64,000 nucleotides of DNA from Halogranum rubrum (GCF_900114455.1 NZ_FOTC01000006.1:62001-126000); one strand, 5' to 3'; numbered from the stretch's first letter, positions 9,352-18,797 are shown. Numbers and translations: made by a program. The notes: generated from the sequence alone by a model not told the origin.

Positions 9352-10125
9352 TTACGAGAACTTCGTGTTGAGTTCGATGACGTTCGCCGCCCGGAGGACC
9401 GAGTCGGAGAGTTCGCCGTGAAGACGTTCGTCGGTGAACCGACTGGACGGACCGGAGATGCTGATTGCGCCGAGCACTTTCGGTCCGTTTCTGACCGGCG
9501 CAGCCACACAGCGAAGCCCTTCGATGTTCTCCTCGTCGTCAAGCGCGTAGCCCTGTTCGGCGATGCGGTCGAGTTCGGCGTACAGTTCTTCGCGAGACGA
9601 AATCGTCTTCGGCGTCTTCGAGACGAACTCCATCGTGTCGACGATTGCCTCCTGGTGGCTGTCAGGGAGATAGGCGAGTATCGCCTTCCCGAGCGAAGTC
9701 GAGTACATCGGCTGTCGAGTCCCGACGCGTGAAGCAGTTTCGACGGCCTGCTCACCTGTCGCTTTGCACAGATAGGCGACTTGACCGTACTCTTCGATTC
9801 CGAAGTGGGCGATCTCTCCCGTCTCTTCTACGAGCGACTCTACCTCGTTCTGAACGACTTCGTAGTTGCCTGCGTGGTCGCGGACGTGATTCGCCATATC
9901 CAGAATCTGGAGACTCAGTCGGTAGCCGTCGCCCTCGCGAACCAGTATCTCGATCTCTTCGAGCGTTCGCAAGTGGCTGTGTATGGTGCTCTTCGAGTGC
10001 CCCAGTTCGTTTGCTAACTCGGTCACGCCGACGTCGTTCTGGTCCTTGAGAACCTCGATGATATTGAAGGCTATCTTCACGGACCGAATCGTTCGACCGG
10101 GCCTGTTTCCCGTTTGGGGTGGCAT
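9352..10125 (-). CDS. IclR-family transcriptional regulator
   Basis: A 257-residue IclR protein. An N-terminal winged helix (about residues 15-75, with VTELANELGHSKSTIHSHL as the recognition unit) is followed by the IclR effector-binding domain (about 85-250), which includes LGKAILAYLP and CVAAPV motifs. It is the last gene of the minus-strand sugar-acid block and is divergent from the ThuA gene. TTTAAGTA around 10148-10155 is its likely TATA box. It probably senses a sugar acid and controls this cluster; that is inferred from position. Confidence 0.88.
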   Translation of the reverse strand: MPPQTGNRPGRTIRSVKIAFNIIEVLKDQNDVGVTELANELGHSKSTIHSHLRTLEEIEILVREGDGYRLSLQILDMANHVRDHAGNYEVVQNEVESLVEETGEIAHFGIEEYGQVAYLCKATGEQAVETASRVGTRQPMYSTSLGKAILAYLPDSHQEAIVDTMEFVSKTPKTISSREELYAELDRIAEQGYALDDEENIEGLRCVAAPVRNGPKVLGAISISGPSSRFTDERLHGELSDSVLRAANVIELNTKFS

Positions 10126-10516
10126 ATGCTAGCTTCGCTGTTACACTTACTTAAACCTGTTCCCGAGAGGGGAACCGATGATGTGGTGATTCGATGATAC
10201 GTAGTACGCAGTACGCAGATTCGGATCGGTGGAATCATTCCGTACGGCACTCCCACCAGACTAGCCTCGCAGTCAACCCCATAGCGAGACACGCCGCTTG
10301 CGGTTGTTTGGCACACTCGGGGAAACAGTCGGATCGAAGAGAATCGTTCACGCTCAGCGTTACAGCACTACAGATGTAACACCCACGTTCTCTCTAGACG
10401 AACGAAGGCGGTTCGTGCGGTCTGGTCAAACCGCTATCACGTCGAGCGTAGGCACGCCCGACACAATAACTGTAATACCACCCCGACACGTACACCGCTT
10501 CGATGAGGAAGCACCA
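10126..10516. other. 391-base divergent intergenic region
   Basis: It lies between the IclR gene (minus) and the ThuA gene (plus). A TATA-like box for the IclR gene is visible near 10150. The reading that extends the ThuA frame upstream to 10298 is not supported by any start signal or conserved sequence. No repeat or RNA gene was recognised. Confidence 0.5.
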
Positions 10517-11239
10517 ATGACGATCAATGTCACTGTGTGGAACGAGAACGTTCACGAACAAGAGGAACCAGACGTTGCAGACCGGTATCCCGACGGTATC
10601 CACGGTGCGGTCGCCGACGCTCTCGAAGCGGATCGATACAGCGTCCAGACGGCCACACTCCAGGAACCGGAGCACGGCCTCTCCGAGTCTGTCCTCGACG
10701 AAACCGACGTCCTCGTCTGGTGGTCCCACTGTGCGAACGACGAAGTCGACGACGACGTTGCAGATCGCGTCGTCGCGCGTGTACACGAGGGGATGGGGTT
10801 CGTCCCACTGCACTCGGGGAAGAACTCGAAACCGTTCAAACGGCTCATGGGAACGAGTTGTCGAATCAAGTATCGACACGGGGGTGAAACCGAGCGGATA
10901 TGGGTGGCCGATCCGGGCCATCAGATCGCCGACGGTTTAGACGAGTACTTCGAGATTCCATCGACCGAGATGTACGGGGAACCGTTCGACATCCCGGAAC
11001 CGGACCGAACGGTGTTCATCTCCTGGTTCGAAGGAGGAGAGGTGTTCCGTTCGGGTGTCTGTTACCGCCGTGGTCGCGGTCGCATCTTCGCGTTTCGGCC
11101 GGGCCACGAAGCGTATCCGATCTTCTACCAGTCGGAGGTTCGAAGAGTGATCTGTAACGCGGTCGATTGGGCGGCGCCGAACGAGGGAGCGACAGTGCGG
11201 TGGGGAGAAGTTGACTCCATCGAACGACTCGAAGAGTAA
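10517..11239 (+). CDS. ThuA-like domain protein (trehalose/sugar utilisation family)
   Basis: A 240-residue ThuA-family protein with a class I glutamine-amidotransferase-like fold. It begins MTINVTVWNE and contains VLVWWSHCAND, a conserved FVPLHSG strand-turn and a C-terminal RPGHEAYPIFYQ segment typical of the family. The ATG at 10517 was chosen because family similarity starts there. ThuA-like proteins occur with sugar catabolic genes and some act on keto-sugars, but the reaction here is unknown. It is the only plus-strand gene beside the IclR-controlled block. Confidence 0.8.
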   Translation: MTINVTVWNENVHEQEEPDVADRYPDGIHGAVADALEADRYSVQTATLQEPEHGLSESVLDETDVLVWWSHCANDEVDDDVADRVVARVHEGMGFVPLHSGKNSKPFKRLMGTSCRIKYRHGGETERIWVADPGHQIADGLDEYFEIPSTEMYGEPFDIPEPDRTVFISWFEGGEVFRSGVCYRRGRGRIFAFRPGHEAYPIFYQSEVRRVICNAVDWAAPNEGATVRWGEVDSIERLEE

Positions 11240-11445
11240 GAGCCCCGACTCCAACACCCCGTCGGCGCTGTCGTCGGACTGGGGTAATCGTCGGGTCGCT
11301 TCCTCATGGCTCCGCCTTCTGTTCCCACGTCGCGAACACGGAGCTAACACTGAGAAGTCGATAGCTTCGCTCCGGTCGACGTCTCTCGATGGTGACCCCA
11401 CCGTTTATATCCGAGTCTCCCATCTGGTGGAGTAGACATCAGGAT

Positions 11446-11814
11446 ATGGTTCGCTACGAAACAGTGGTCGACGACGGACAACTCTCTCTGGTCCACGAAG
11501 ACGAACGGATCGAAGTCGGGTCGATGGCTGCCGTCGCCGACCTCGTCGGTGGCGAGACGTACACGCTCACATATACTGACGCACAAGCGAGTACCGCGTG
11601 GCTCCAAACCGACGACGACAACGAACTCACCATCGACGTCCCGGACGCCGTCGAACGGTTGACTCACACGAGCGAGTTCGCGACACTCGTTCGAGACTGC
11701 CCTCTCGACGAGACGGGTGAAAGCGGTCACCCCCGGCGGACCGAACTGTTCGCGACGCTCCTGATGAAAATTTGGGACTCCAAAGGGAATCTAGATTCGC
11801 TCTCGGACGGGTAG
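11446..11814 (+). CDS. conserved-looking haloarchaeal protein of unknown function
   Basis: A 122-residue acidic soluble protein (MVRYETVVDDG...). No domain is recognised. The start at 11446 is supported by a TATA-like TTTATAT about 37 bases upstream, and codon use matches the neighbours. It has no signal peptide or membrane segment. It lies between the sugar-acid and metal clusters and no partner is evident. Confidence 0.6.
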   Translation: MVRYETVVDDGQLSLVHEDERIEVGSMAAVADLVGGETYTLTYTDAQASTAWLQTDDDNELTIDVPDAVERLTHTSEFATLVRDCPLDETGESGHPRRTELFATLLMKIWDSKGNLDSLSDG

Positions 11815-12153
11815 GTCTCGACTTCGGTCAACCACTGCGTTCGCTGGGCTGTGTAGTGTGGCTTATTAGCAATACTGGCGGCATTTTTTGTGTAGTACTT
11901 CACCACTCATCCACAGCTAGACTAGCAGTCAGAGTTCAGATCAGATAGTGAGAAATACGAACACAATTCGTAGTCAGCTTCGTTCCGGACGTTGAGGATG
12001 AGCGGTCCTCGTCGTTGTTGTGAACGCTTCGATCAACTGCCGATAGAGTGACGTTAGTATTGAACTTAGCGCACAATACTAATCGACAGAGGCGATTGAA
12101 TCATGTGACTGAGCCGAAATTTACACCAAGACTTGGTGCCGCCAAGTACCGAA
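11815..12153. other. 339-base AT-richer intergenic region
   Basis: The base composition is more AT-rich than the flanking genes and no gene is supported. Composition and position between two functional islands suggest decayed DNA. Confidence 0.4.
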
Positions 12154-12574
12154 TCAGAGCTCGACGTACGTCTCTTGGGCTTGCTCCCCACCGATTGCGT
12201 AGACAGTCCATGGTCCTTGTTTCGTCCCACCCATACCAGGCGTTCCGGCTGGCATCCCAGGGAGTGCGACGCCATCAATCGCCGGTTTCTCCGTGAGGAG
12301 CTTCCCGATTACCTGTGCCGGGACATGTCCTTCGACGACGTAGTCCTCCAAGACGAGCGTGTGACAGCTACGCAGGTCTTCGGGAACGTTATACTTCTCT
12401 TTGATGCGAACGATGTCTTCGGGGACGGTCTCGGTCAGTTTCCCGTCGATATTTTCACGCAAGTACGACGCGTACTTCCCAGTTACGAGCATCGGACGAT
12501 CCGAGGCATCCAGCAACACCGAATATACCGGCAGTCGCCAATGTGCGGACTGCAGTTCGCCGTGTAATGGGCAT
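12154..12574 (-). pseudogene. broken DUF411 metal-binding lipoprotein
   Basis: The body (frame 12154-12519) is clearly DUF411: it has LRSCHTLVLEDYVVEGHVPA, then LPGMPAGTPGMGG. Upstream, in another frame, an ATG at 12574 opens a twin-arginine lipoprotein signal (MPITRRTAVRT, lipobox GVAGC). A TATA-like TTTTATC lies about 25 bases ahead of it. The signal peptide frame runs into a stop soon after, while the body lacks the N-terminal Cys-Gly-Cys-Cys site expected just before KYASYL. A deletion with frameshift has therefore joined signal and body out of frame and removed the metal-binding cysteines. The intact relative would be an exported copper-related protein. Confidence 0.75.
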
Positions 12575-12978
12575 CGTCTATACTATCTTGGCAAGAGATA
12601 AAACACCTATCACTTGTGGGACGATGTACCATTGGTCTTGATTTTCGTCTCCGAAGCTCGCTTTATATGTGCCTTACTTTATTTCCTGATACTGCCTCTC
12701 AACACGCAGACGGTTGGTACGAGTGTTTTCTGAGTGATTCTCCGCCGTGTTCCAGATATTTTCCTTCGATTCTCCGCTTAGCTCTCACTCCGACCCATAC
12801 TATGTGAAGCCACTATTACGTTACTACGTGTGTAACGTAATAGCGTTGTATTTAAACTCTCCTCGAGAAAGCGATAATAGAGACGTCGGTCGCTTAGATA
12901 CCATCGGTTATCCGGTAACACCGTACATCTCCACAAGCGACACGACAAACCGTTCACCGAACTTCTCTCCGAGAATGA
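12575..12978. other. 404-base intergenic region, no gene seen
   Basis: It holds the probable promoter of the DUF411 remnant (near 12600). The rest is AT-rich with no credible gene, RNA or repeat. Confidence 0.4.
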
Positions 12979-13755
12979 TTAGTCGCCTGCTGTACTCTGT
13001 GATCCCATCTTCGCGGGGTTGCTCATTCCTTCTTTCACGCCGAAATAGACGAGTGCGACGTTGACGGGCCACGCAACGACAAACCCGACTGATAGGGAAA
13101 AGGCAAGTGCAGACCAGAAGAGGATGTCACCCATGTGCGCCTGACTTGCCAGTAGCAGATCCGTCCCGATGGCGAATATCTCCATGATGGTAATCGATGG
13201 CGTTTCGCTATAGAGTGCGTCAGCCATCGCCTCTTTGAATCCAACACCATCCTGCATGAGTGGACCAACAGTGAGTGCGAATCCGAACAGATACGCGAAG
13301 GTGAACGTCACCCCTGCAACGTACGCCGTCCCAAGTGCAAGGATCCCCTGAGCGAGCGTAATACCGACGACCTCACCGGCGCCACAGCCGGAGTAACAGT
13401 GTGCGGTCGACCGAAAGCCACGTCGCCACAGCGAATCGTGGGAAATCTGCGTCCGTCCCGTGTACCAGTAGATGAGCAATCCGAACGGACCGGAGTAGAG
13501 CACAACGAGCGACCACACTCCGCGCATCATCGAAGCAATCGCCTGATTGTTCTTCCGAAGATCCCACCACAGAACGCCAACCGAGACCAGGACGAGTACG
13601 GCCCAGATACCGACGACGGTCGGACTCGAGAGAATCGGGATAATCGCCTCTCGTGCTGGGGCGAACGCGTGCTCAATCTGCTTGGCGATGCCGGACAGCC
13701 AGCCACCGGACACCAATGGGACTGTCGTCTCGACGAGCGACTGCTGGACGAGCAT
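12979..13755 (-). CDS. DUF4396-family integral membrane protein
   Basis: A 258-residue protein with about six hydrophobic segments. The signature STAHCYSGCGAGEVVG near residue 120 is typical of DUF4396, where a His and paired Cys sit at a membrane boundary. The family has no firm function, but its members often lie beside metal or redox genes. Here it is at the edge of a copper cluster, so handling or reduction of a metal at the membrane is a reasonable inference. The ATG at 13755 gives a short amphipathic N-terminus before the first helix. Confidence 0.75.
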   Translation of the reverse strand: MLVQQSLVETTVPLVSGGWLSGIAKQIEHAFAPAREAIIPILSSPTVVGIWAVLVLVSVGVLWWDLRKNNQAIASMMRGVWSLVVLYSGPFGLLIYWYTGRTQISHDSLWRRGFRSTAHCYSGCGAGEVVGITLAQGILALGTAYVAGVTFTFAYLFGFALTVGPLMQDGVGFKEAMADALYSETPSITIMEIFAIGTDLLLASQAHMGDILFWSALAFSLSVGFVVAWPVNVALVYFGVKEGMSNPAKMGSQSTAGD

Positions 13756-14030
13756 ACTCGTCTTTACATACGTGTTTCTCTTTTACGTAGGTTGTGGCTC
13801 AGATTGCAAACCGGGAAACGTCACGGTCGTGAGAGACGTGTTGCTGACTGTGTACTCGCGACCTGTGGCCGACACTATAGAGAATTGTTGTGTTGAGTAG
13901 TGGGATAGAAACCCAAAACTACATCGGTCGGTGGCTACTACTTTGAGACGATGACTGCTGAAAACGGAAGGCAAGCTCCTGTCCCCGAAATGAGCTCTCG
14001 ACCAAACCGCTCTGAGACTCCAGTCCGATA

Positions 14031-15473
14031 ATGAAGTCGACATTGACTCGACGGCAGGCGTTGGCCACTGGTGCAATTGGATTCGCTTCCTTGTCTGGCT
14101 GCGTTGGGGTACCAACAATCGGTGATTCCGGGGGCTCAACACGCCCAGACATCACACCACTCCCTCCTGATTCGGCAGACAAAGCACAGACACTACGCGC
14201 GACAGCAGGTGAGTACAGTCCAACTGGAGAGTCACTACAGACATGGCTGTACGACGGCCAAGTCCCTGGTCCCGAGATTCGGATCCCCGAGGGATCGAGG
14301 CTCCGCGTGGACGTGACGAATGGTCTTCCCAACGATGCAGAGACGACCGTTCACTGGCACGGTGTCCCAGTTCGCAACCCGGCTGACGGCGTTCCGGGAA
14401 TCACACAAGATCCGATTGGCGCTGGTGAAACCTTCTCGTACGTCTTTGATGCGACGCCACCAGGGACGTACTTCTACCACAGCCACGTCGGGCTTCAACT
14501 CGAACGACAGCTACTCGGCCCACTCATCGTCGAAGAAGAGTCACCGCACGTCGAGTACGACCGCGACGTCATCGTCTTCCTGAACGACTACCTGACCACG
14601 GCTCCGAAGCCAGAATCGGAGTGGCGAAACGGTAGTAGTGGCTCTGGCGGAGGGATGGGAGGGATGGGTGGCATGAGTGGAGGAGGCGGGATGATGTCGA
14701 CGTGGCGGCCGCCGTACGCCGGCCATCTAGTGAACGGTCAGGGTCCGAGTTCACCCACAGAGTTCACCGTCTCCGAGAACGAACAGATTCGATTCCGGTT
14801 CATCAACGCGAGTGGTGCGACGACGTACCGCGTCGGTATCGGTGGGCACACGATGCGTGTCTCACACGCCGACGGCCGTCCAGTGAACCCCGTCGAGGTA
14901 GATTCGTTCGTCTTCGGGGCTGGAGAGCGATACGATACAATCGTCACGGCAGACGAACTCGGAACGTGGGGAATACAAGCCATCCCTGTCGATGGAAACG
15001 AAACGCCAGCCCGCGCAGTCCTGAAGTACGATGGTTCGGAAGCAACGACACCAACCGAACCGACGTTCGGCGGCCGTCAACTACGGTATAACGATCTACA
15101 GGCGCGTGAATCGCTCGACGCATTCAGCGGCAGTCCCGATAAACGATTCGAGTTAACGCTCTCTACAGGGTCCGAGGTTGGGTCGTGGGTCATCAACGGC
15201 CAACGGTTCCCCAACGCGGACTCACTTCCGATTCAGGAAGGTGACCACGTTCGCGTGCAACTCGACAACCGGAGCGCGATGCTCCACCCGATGCACTTAC
15301 ACGGTCACTTTTTCCGCGTCGGAGACGCCCTGAAAGACACCGTCATCGTCCCCTCTCACATGGGCAGTGTCACCTTCGACTTCGTCGCTGACAACCCGGG
15401 CGACTGGCTGTTCCACTGTCACAATGCGTACCACCTCGAAGGAGGGATGGCTCGTGTGTTCGAATATCGGTGA
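14031..15473 (+). CDS. exported multicopper oxidase with twin-arginine lipoprotein signal
   Basis: A 480-residue multicopper oxidase. The N-terminus has RRQAL (Tat) and a lipobox LSGC, so it is probably a lipid-anchored extracytoplasmic protein. The copper ligands are present: HWHG (about residue 107), HSH (about 149), HPMHLHGHFF (about 418) and HCHNAYHLEGGM (about 461). A Gly/Met-rich loop (about 206-223) resembles the Met-rich copper-binding inserts of copper-resistance oxidases such as CueO and CopA. It likely oxidises Cu(I) or another substrate outside the cell. It faces the DUF4396 gene head-to-head across about 275 bases. Confidence 0.92.
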   Translation: MKSTLTRRQALATGAIGFASLSGCVGVPTIGDSGGSTRPDITPLPPDSADKAQTLRATAGEYSPTGESLQTWLYDGQVPGPEIRIPEGSRLRVDVTNGLPNDAETTVHWHGVPVRNPADGVPGITQDPIGAGETFSYVFDATPPGTYFYHSHVGLQLERQLLGPLIVEEESPHVEYDRDVIVFLNDYLTTAPKPESEWRNGSSGSGGGMGGMGGMSGGGGMMSTWRPPYAGHLVNGQGPSSPTEFTVSENEQIRFRFINASGATTYRVGIGGHTMRVSHADGRPVNPVEVDSFVFGAGERYDTIVTADELGTWGIQAIPVDGNETPARAVLKYDGSEATTPTEPTFGGRQLRYNDLQARESLDAFSGSPDKRFELTLSTGSEVGSWVINGQRFPNADSLPIQEGDHVRVQLDNRSAMLHPMHLHGHFFRVGDALKDTVIVPSHMGSVTFDFVADNPGDWLFHCHNAYHLEGGMARVFEYR

Positions 15474-15547
15474 AGTATCTCGGGGGTTCTTCGCTGGTGA
15501 GTGTCGGTTCGAGGGGTTTGGAATCGGGTCTCTATCAACGGACCCTG

Positions 15548-16324
15548 TTATCGATTCTGAAGGAAGAGGTAGCCAAGCAGGAGAACGAAGAGCACCTGCA
15601 CGACCTTATCGAGCAGACCGAAGCTATCCAGATGGGGCATCCCTTCGACTATCCACAATGAAATTTGGGCCAGCGTAAACAGTGCTCCACTCGCGTAGAG
15701 ATGTTGACGATTGAATCCGGTAAAGAAGAGGACGATTCCGCCGATGAACCCTCCCCCAGCGAGCAGCATTATGACTTCACCGTGTTCTATGAACAGATAC
15801 AGATGAACAGCGGCCGTGAAGAGAGCCAACAACGCCACAGCAAAGTGAATAGCAGTCGCCTCGAACCCGTCACGATTCGAGGAAAGGTATCTGTACGTTG
15901 GGGCCGTCGCTACCGCACCGACGAGAAACAGTCCGCCAACGACGGATAGCCAGCTACCAAAGAGCCCCTCCTCACTGTGTCCATCGCCCTCGTGCGTGTG
16001 TCCATCGTCACCCTGCTGGGCGGAGTCGTTGTGAGGGGTCGTAGACGTGCCCGTCTCCTCACCGTCGTGAGCATGTTCGTCGTCGCCGTGTTGGGTAGAT
16101 GTTCCCGACTGTGGCGACGTCCCGTTGTGGTGGCTCCCAGCGGCTGAGGTCTGCGTCGACGCCTCGTCGTGGTGGCCCGTCTCATCGCTGTGTCCGGCAG
16201 TCGTCGTGGTCGGTGTTTCCGTCCCGTGTTCTTCGTCTGCGACCGCGATGCCCGATGAAATCGCCAACAGGACAACGCTCGCAACGAGCAGTACTCGGCC
16301 GATTCTTCGCCATTGGTCTGACAT
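15548..16324 (-). CDS. His/Asp-rich exported domain plus multi-helix membrane protein
   Basis: A 258-residue protein: a signal or first helix (about 10-29), then about 95 residues of low-complexity His, Asp, Thr and Glu sequence, then about five hydrophobic helices. The His-rich stretch should face outside and could bind copper or other metals. No family is recognised for the membrane part. The gene converges on the multicopper oxidase, and the metal-binding composition agrees with the cluster. Confidence 0.7.
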   Translation of the reverse strand: MSDQWRRIGRVLLVASVVLLAISSGIAVADEEHGTETPTTTTAGHSDETGHHDEASTQTSAAGSHHNGTSPQSGTSTQHGDDEHAHDGEETGTSTTPHNDSAQQGDDGHTHEGDGHSEEGLFGSWLSVVGGLFLVGAVATAPTYRYLSSNRDGFEATAIHFAVALLALFTAAVHLYLFIEHGEVIMLLAGGGFIGGIVLFFTGFNRQHLYASGALFTLAQISLWIVEGMPHLDSFGLLDKVVQVLFVLLLGYLFLQNR

Positions 16325-16472
16325 CCACAGCGGAATATTCTCTCGGAGAGATTAACTGGTGGTGCGTATTTTCAGCCAGTGCAACTACTGGTAAGCAGTC
16401 GTGAAAACGGAAGACAGTTCTCTCATCGTGCAGGCACGTGGCCAGTAAGGATATACAGGAGTATCCGTCACT

Positions 16473-16838
16473 ATGCGTATGCAGCAGGGCGGGAACACGA
16501 ACAATCAGCTTCTTACACTACTCGGTGACGACGCCGTCAGAGGGATTCTCGCAGCGACTGACAAAGAGCCGATGTCGGCACAGATGTTAGACGAGCACTG
16601 TGACGCGTCGCTCACGACCATCTATCGGCGGCTAGAAGACCTCCTCGAGCATCAACTCCTGCAGGTAGAGACAGCGGTTCGTTCCGACGGAAACCACTAT
16701 GGTCTCTACGAGGCGAACTTAGACCACCTCAACGTCACGCTCGAAAACGGCGATTTTGATGTCGAACTGGCCAGACGGGACGACGCACCAGACCGGTTCC
16801 GTGGCATCTGGGATGCAATGCAGGGGCGTGAGAAGTGA
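16473..16838 (+). CDS. winged-helix DNA-binding protein
   Basis: A 121-residue protein with an ArsR-like winged helix (about residues 10-75; MSAQMLDEHCDASLTTIYRR is the helix-turn-helix). The ATG at 16473 lies about 24 bases after a TATA-like GGATATACAGG. It overlaps the next gene by one base (TGATG). Haloarchaea carry many such HTH plus small membrane protein pairs; the signal sensed is unknown. In this position it could regulate the copper genes. Confidence 0.8.
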   Translation: MRMQQGGNTNNQLLTLLGDDAVRGILAATDKEPMSAQMLDEHCDASLTTIYRRLEDLLEHQLLQVETAVRSDGNHYGLYEANLDHLNVTLENGDFDVELARRDDAPDRFRGIWDAMQGREK

Positions 16839-17170
16839 TGCATCTCGGTCTCGTCGCCGCGAAACTAGTCGTTATCTTCCTCGGGTTGCTCATCGCGTAT
16901 CAAGGATTTCGGGCGTACCGTCGAGAGCAGAGCCACCGAATGTTGTTCGTCGCCGCCGGATTTGCGCTCATCACCGTTGGATCAGTCCTCGAAGGGGTAC
17001 TCTACGATATCGTCCACCTCTCGGTTTTCGTTTCGGGGATGGTCCAGACGGGGTTCGTCGCTGCAGGGATGGCACTGATACTCTACTCTCTGTTCGTGAC
17101 TCGCCAGTCGGTGCAAAGCGAACGCTCGGAATCCCGCTCGTCGAACGAGCAGCGGCACAGAGCAGATTGA
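16838..17170 (+). CDS. small three-helix membrane protein paired with HTH gene
   Basis: A 110-residue protein with three hydrophobic helices (about 6-24, 34-55 and 62-88) and a charged C-terminal tail. It is translationally coupled to the upstream winged-helix gene, with the ATG overlapping that gene's stop codon. A GTG three bases earlier is possible. The pair may be a membrane-signal/regulator unit, inferred from coupling only. Confidence 0.75.
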   Translation: MHLGLVAAKLVVIFLGLLIAYQGFRAYRREQSHRMLFVAAGFALITVGSVLEGVLYDIVHLSVFVSGMVQTGFVAAGMALILYSLFVTRQSVQSERSESRSSNEQRHRAD

Positions 17171-17325
17171 AGCACACACTGCTCCGTCGCCGACTCGGCA
17201 GTCGAGACGGTCGCTGTAACCACCGTTCGTGTTCTAATCGCTCAAAGAAGAAACCGAATTCAGGAAGTCGCACCCAAGTCGGCTGACGACTGAGCGCGAC
17301 GGCGTCACGATTCGATGGCCCGACT

Positions 17326-17682
17326 CTACGCCGACATCATGCTGCGACAGGATTCGGCACAGTCGCGGAGGACATCGGCACACGTCTGGCAGTGGTCGGC
17401 GTCGTGCTGGTCGCACTCTTCGGCACACTCTTCACAGACACCGGCACAGACCTCGGCCAGTTCCGTGCTGTAGTTCGAGTTACGTGCCATGAAGCGTGCG
17501 TGGAGCGAGGCAACGTCTGCAACGTCTCGACATAGCCGGATGCACTCTTCCATACCGTCTTCATCGATACACTGGTCAGCACAGTATTCACACGCCTGTG
17601 CTGCCTCCAGACAGTTCTCGATACAGTTGCGCTGTTCGTCGTCCAGATGCTCGAGTTCGGAAACCGTGTCTGACAGTGACAT
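17326..17682 (-). CDS. Cys-rich four-helix copper-binding protein (DUF326/Csp-like)
   Basis: A 118-residue protein with 15 cysteines spaced every three or four residues along predicted helices (for example ACEYCADQC and VCEECAEEC). This is the pattern of four-helix-bundle copper storage proteins (Csp), which hold many Cu(I) ions inside the bundle. There is no signal peptide, so it is a cytoplasmic member. Its place between the copper regulator and the HTH pair supports a role in buffering cytosolic copper. Confidence 0.88.
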   Translation of the reverse strand: MSLSDTVSELEHLDDEQRNCIENCLEAAQACEYCADQCIDEDGMEECIRLCRDVADVASLHARFMARNSNYSTELAEVCAGVCEECAEECDQHDADHCQTCADVLRDCAESCRSMMSA

Positions 17683-17856
17683 TGCGTCTAGTCTTACGCA
17701 CCGGTCCTTTTCTGCACTTCTGGCTTACAGCGTTCTGTCTCTCACTTTCTCACCGAACGAACCCGTCCTAACAGTCGCCGTCAGTTAATATTGTTCAGTC
17801 TCAACTCACGAAAACTGCCACAACCGGTTTTGGCAACCACGGAGAAGACCACACAC

Positions 17857-18456
17857 ATGGGGACACTGGACGATATCGATATGCAGATTCTTCAGCTCCT
17901 GGTCGAGGACTCACAGCAAACCTACGGAGAGATCGGTGAGCAAGTAGACCTCTCACCGCCAGCAGTCTCTAATCGAATTAGCCGATTACGAGAGCGAGGT
18001 GTCATTCGACGGTTCACGGTCGACGTCGACCGCTCGATGCTGACCGAAGCAAATGCAACCCTCCTCGAGATACAGGTTCGGCCGGACGACATCGATTCTG
18101 TCGTCGATGCACTACGGGAACTCCACAAAGTAGAGTATCTTATACAGACGTGCGATGCACGAGTCACGGCGTTAGTTCATCTATCGGGTACCGAACTCCG
18201 CGAGTACGTTAGTGACGCGCTCGAAGGTCACACGCTCCTCTCGTACGAGGTGCAGAACGTCGCCGAGGTTGACTGGAATCCGCAACTCGGGACCACTGGG
18301 TTCGAGGTGACGTGTGCAGAGTGCAAGAAATCGATTCACGGCGAAGAGGTGACGATTGAAACGGATGAACGGACGTACTATCTCTGTTGCTCGTCGTGTG
18401 AATCGCTGTTTCGGGATCGATACGAGCGACTCTCGCAAGCGAGCGACGGTTCGTAG
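17857..18456 (+). CDS. Lrp/AsnC-type regulator with C-terminal TRASH metal-sensing domain
   Basis: A 199-residue regulator. An N-terminal AsnC-type helix-turn-helix (MQILQLLVEDSQQTYGEIG onward) is followed by a Lrp-like ligand domain (about 60-140) and a C-terminal TRASH domain with CAECKKS and YYLCCSSC. TRASH domains bind copper or related metals through Cys; archaeal Lrp-TRASH proteins of this design control copper ATPase genes. The start at 17857 is chosen because family similarity begins at MGTLDDIDMQ. It is the best candidate master regulator of the island. Confidence 0.9.
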   Translation: MGTLDDIDMQILQLLVEDSQQTYGEIGEQVDLSPPAVSNRISRLRERGVIRRFTVDVDRSMLTEANATLLEIQVRPDDIDSVVDALRELHKVEYLIQTCDARVTALVHLSGTELREYVSDALEGHTLLSYEVQNVAEVDWNPQLGTTGFEVTCAECKKSIHGEEVTIETDERTYYLCCSSCESLFRDRYERLSQASDGS

Positions 18457-18575
18457 CGAAACCACCATTCCGACTTTCCACGTCGTGGCAGTCGAGACGA
18501 CGCGACGCATCCGAGACTAAGTCTCGGGTGGCAACGACCGTGTTGCTCTGCGTGTATTCACCGAGGAGAGAGTAA

Positions 18576-18797
18576 TCAACAGCAGTCGGGGTCGTTAGGA
18601 GACCACTCGCACGCGTCACCAGTCGTCAAGTTGTTTTCGTCAACGTAGGTCGAGAGACACGCGTAGTTGCAGAAGTACGTCGGCGAACCACAGTCGTCGC
18701 TACAGTCGCGCACACAGATCGGGTCGTGGTCGAAGATACGTAACCCGCAGTACGCACAGGCCTCGTCGGTGTCGGGAAGTTCGACGGTCGTAGACAT
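18576..18797 (-). CDS. 73-residue Cys-rich zinc-finger-like protein
   Basis: A small protein with ten cysteines in CAYC, CVRDC, CNYAC and a terminal DCC, resembling a TRASH/MYM-type or treble-clef metal site. A longer reading to 18953 is a frame extension; the ATG at 18797 starts the acidic, conserved-looking part. It is probably a metal-binding accessory factor, perhaps a chaperone or sensor partner for the adjacent TRASH regulator. Confidence 0.75.
   Translation of the reverse strand: MSTTVELPDTDEACAYCGLRIFDHDPICVRDCSDDCGSPTYFCNYACLSTYVDENNLTTGDACEWSPNDPDCC

Noticed and set aside
10298-10516. N-terminal extension of the ThuA gene to an upstream ATG
   Set aside because: The added 73 residues are not family-like, and the ThuA fold begins at the ATG at 10517.
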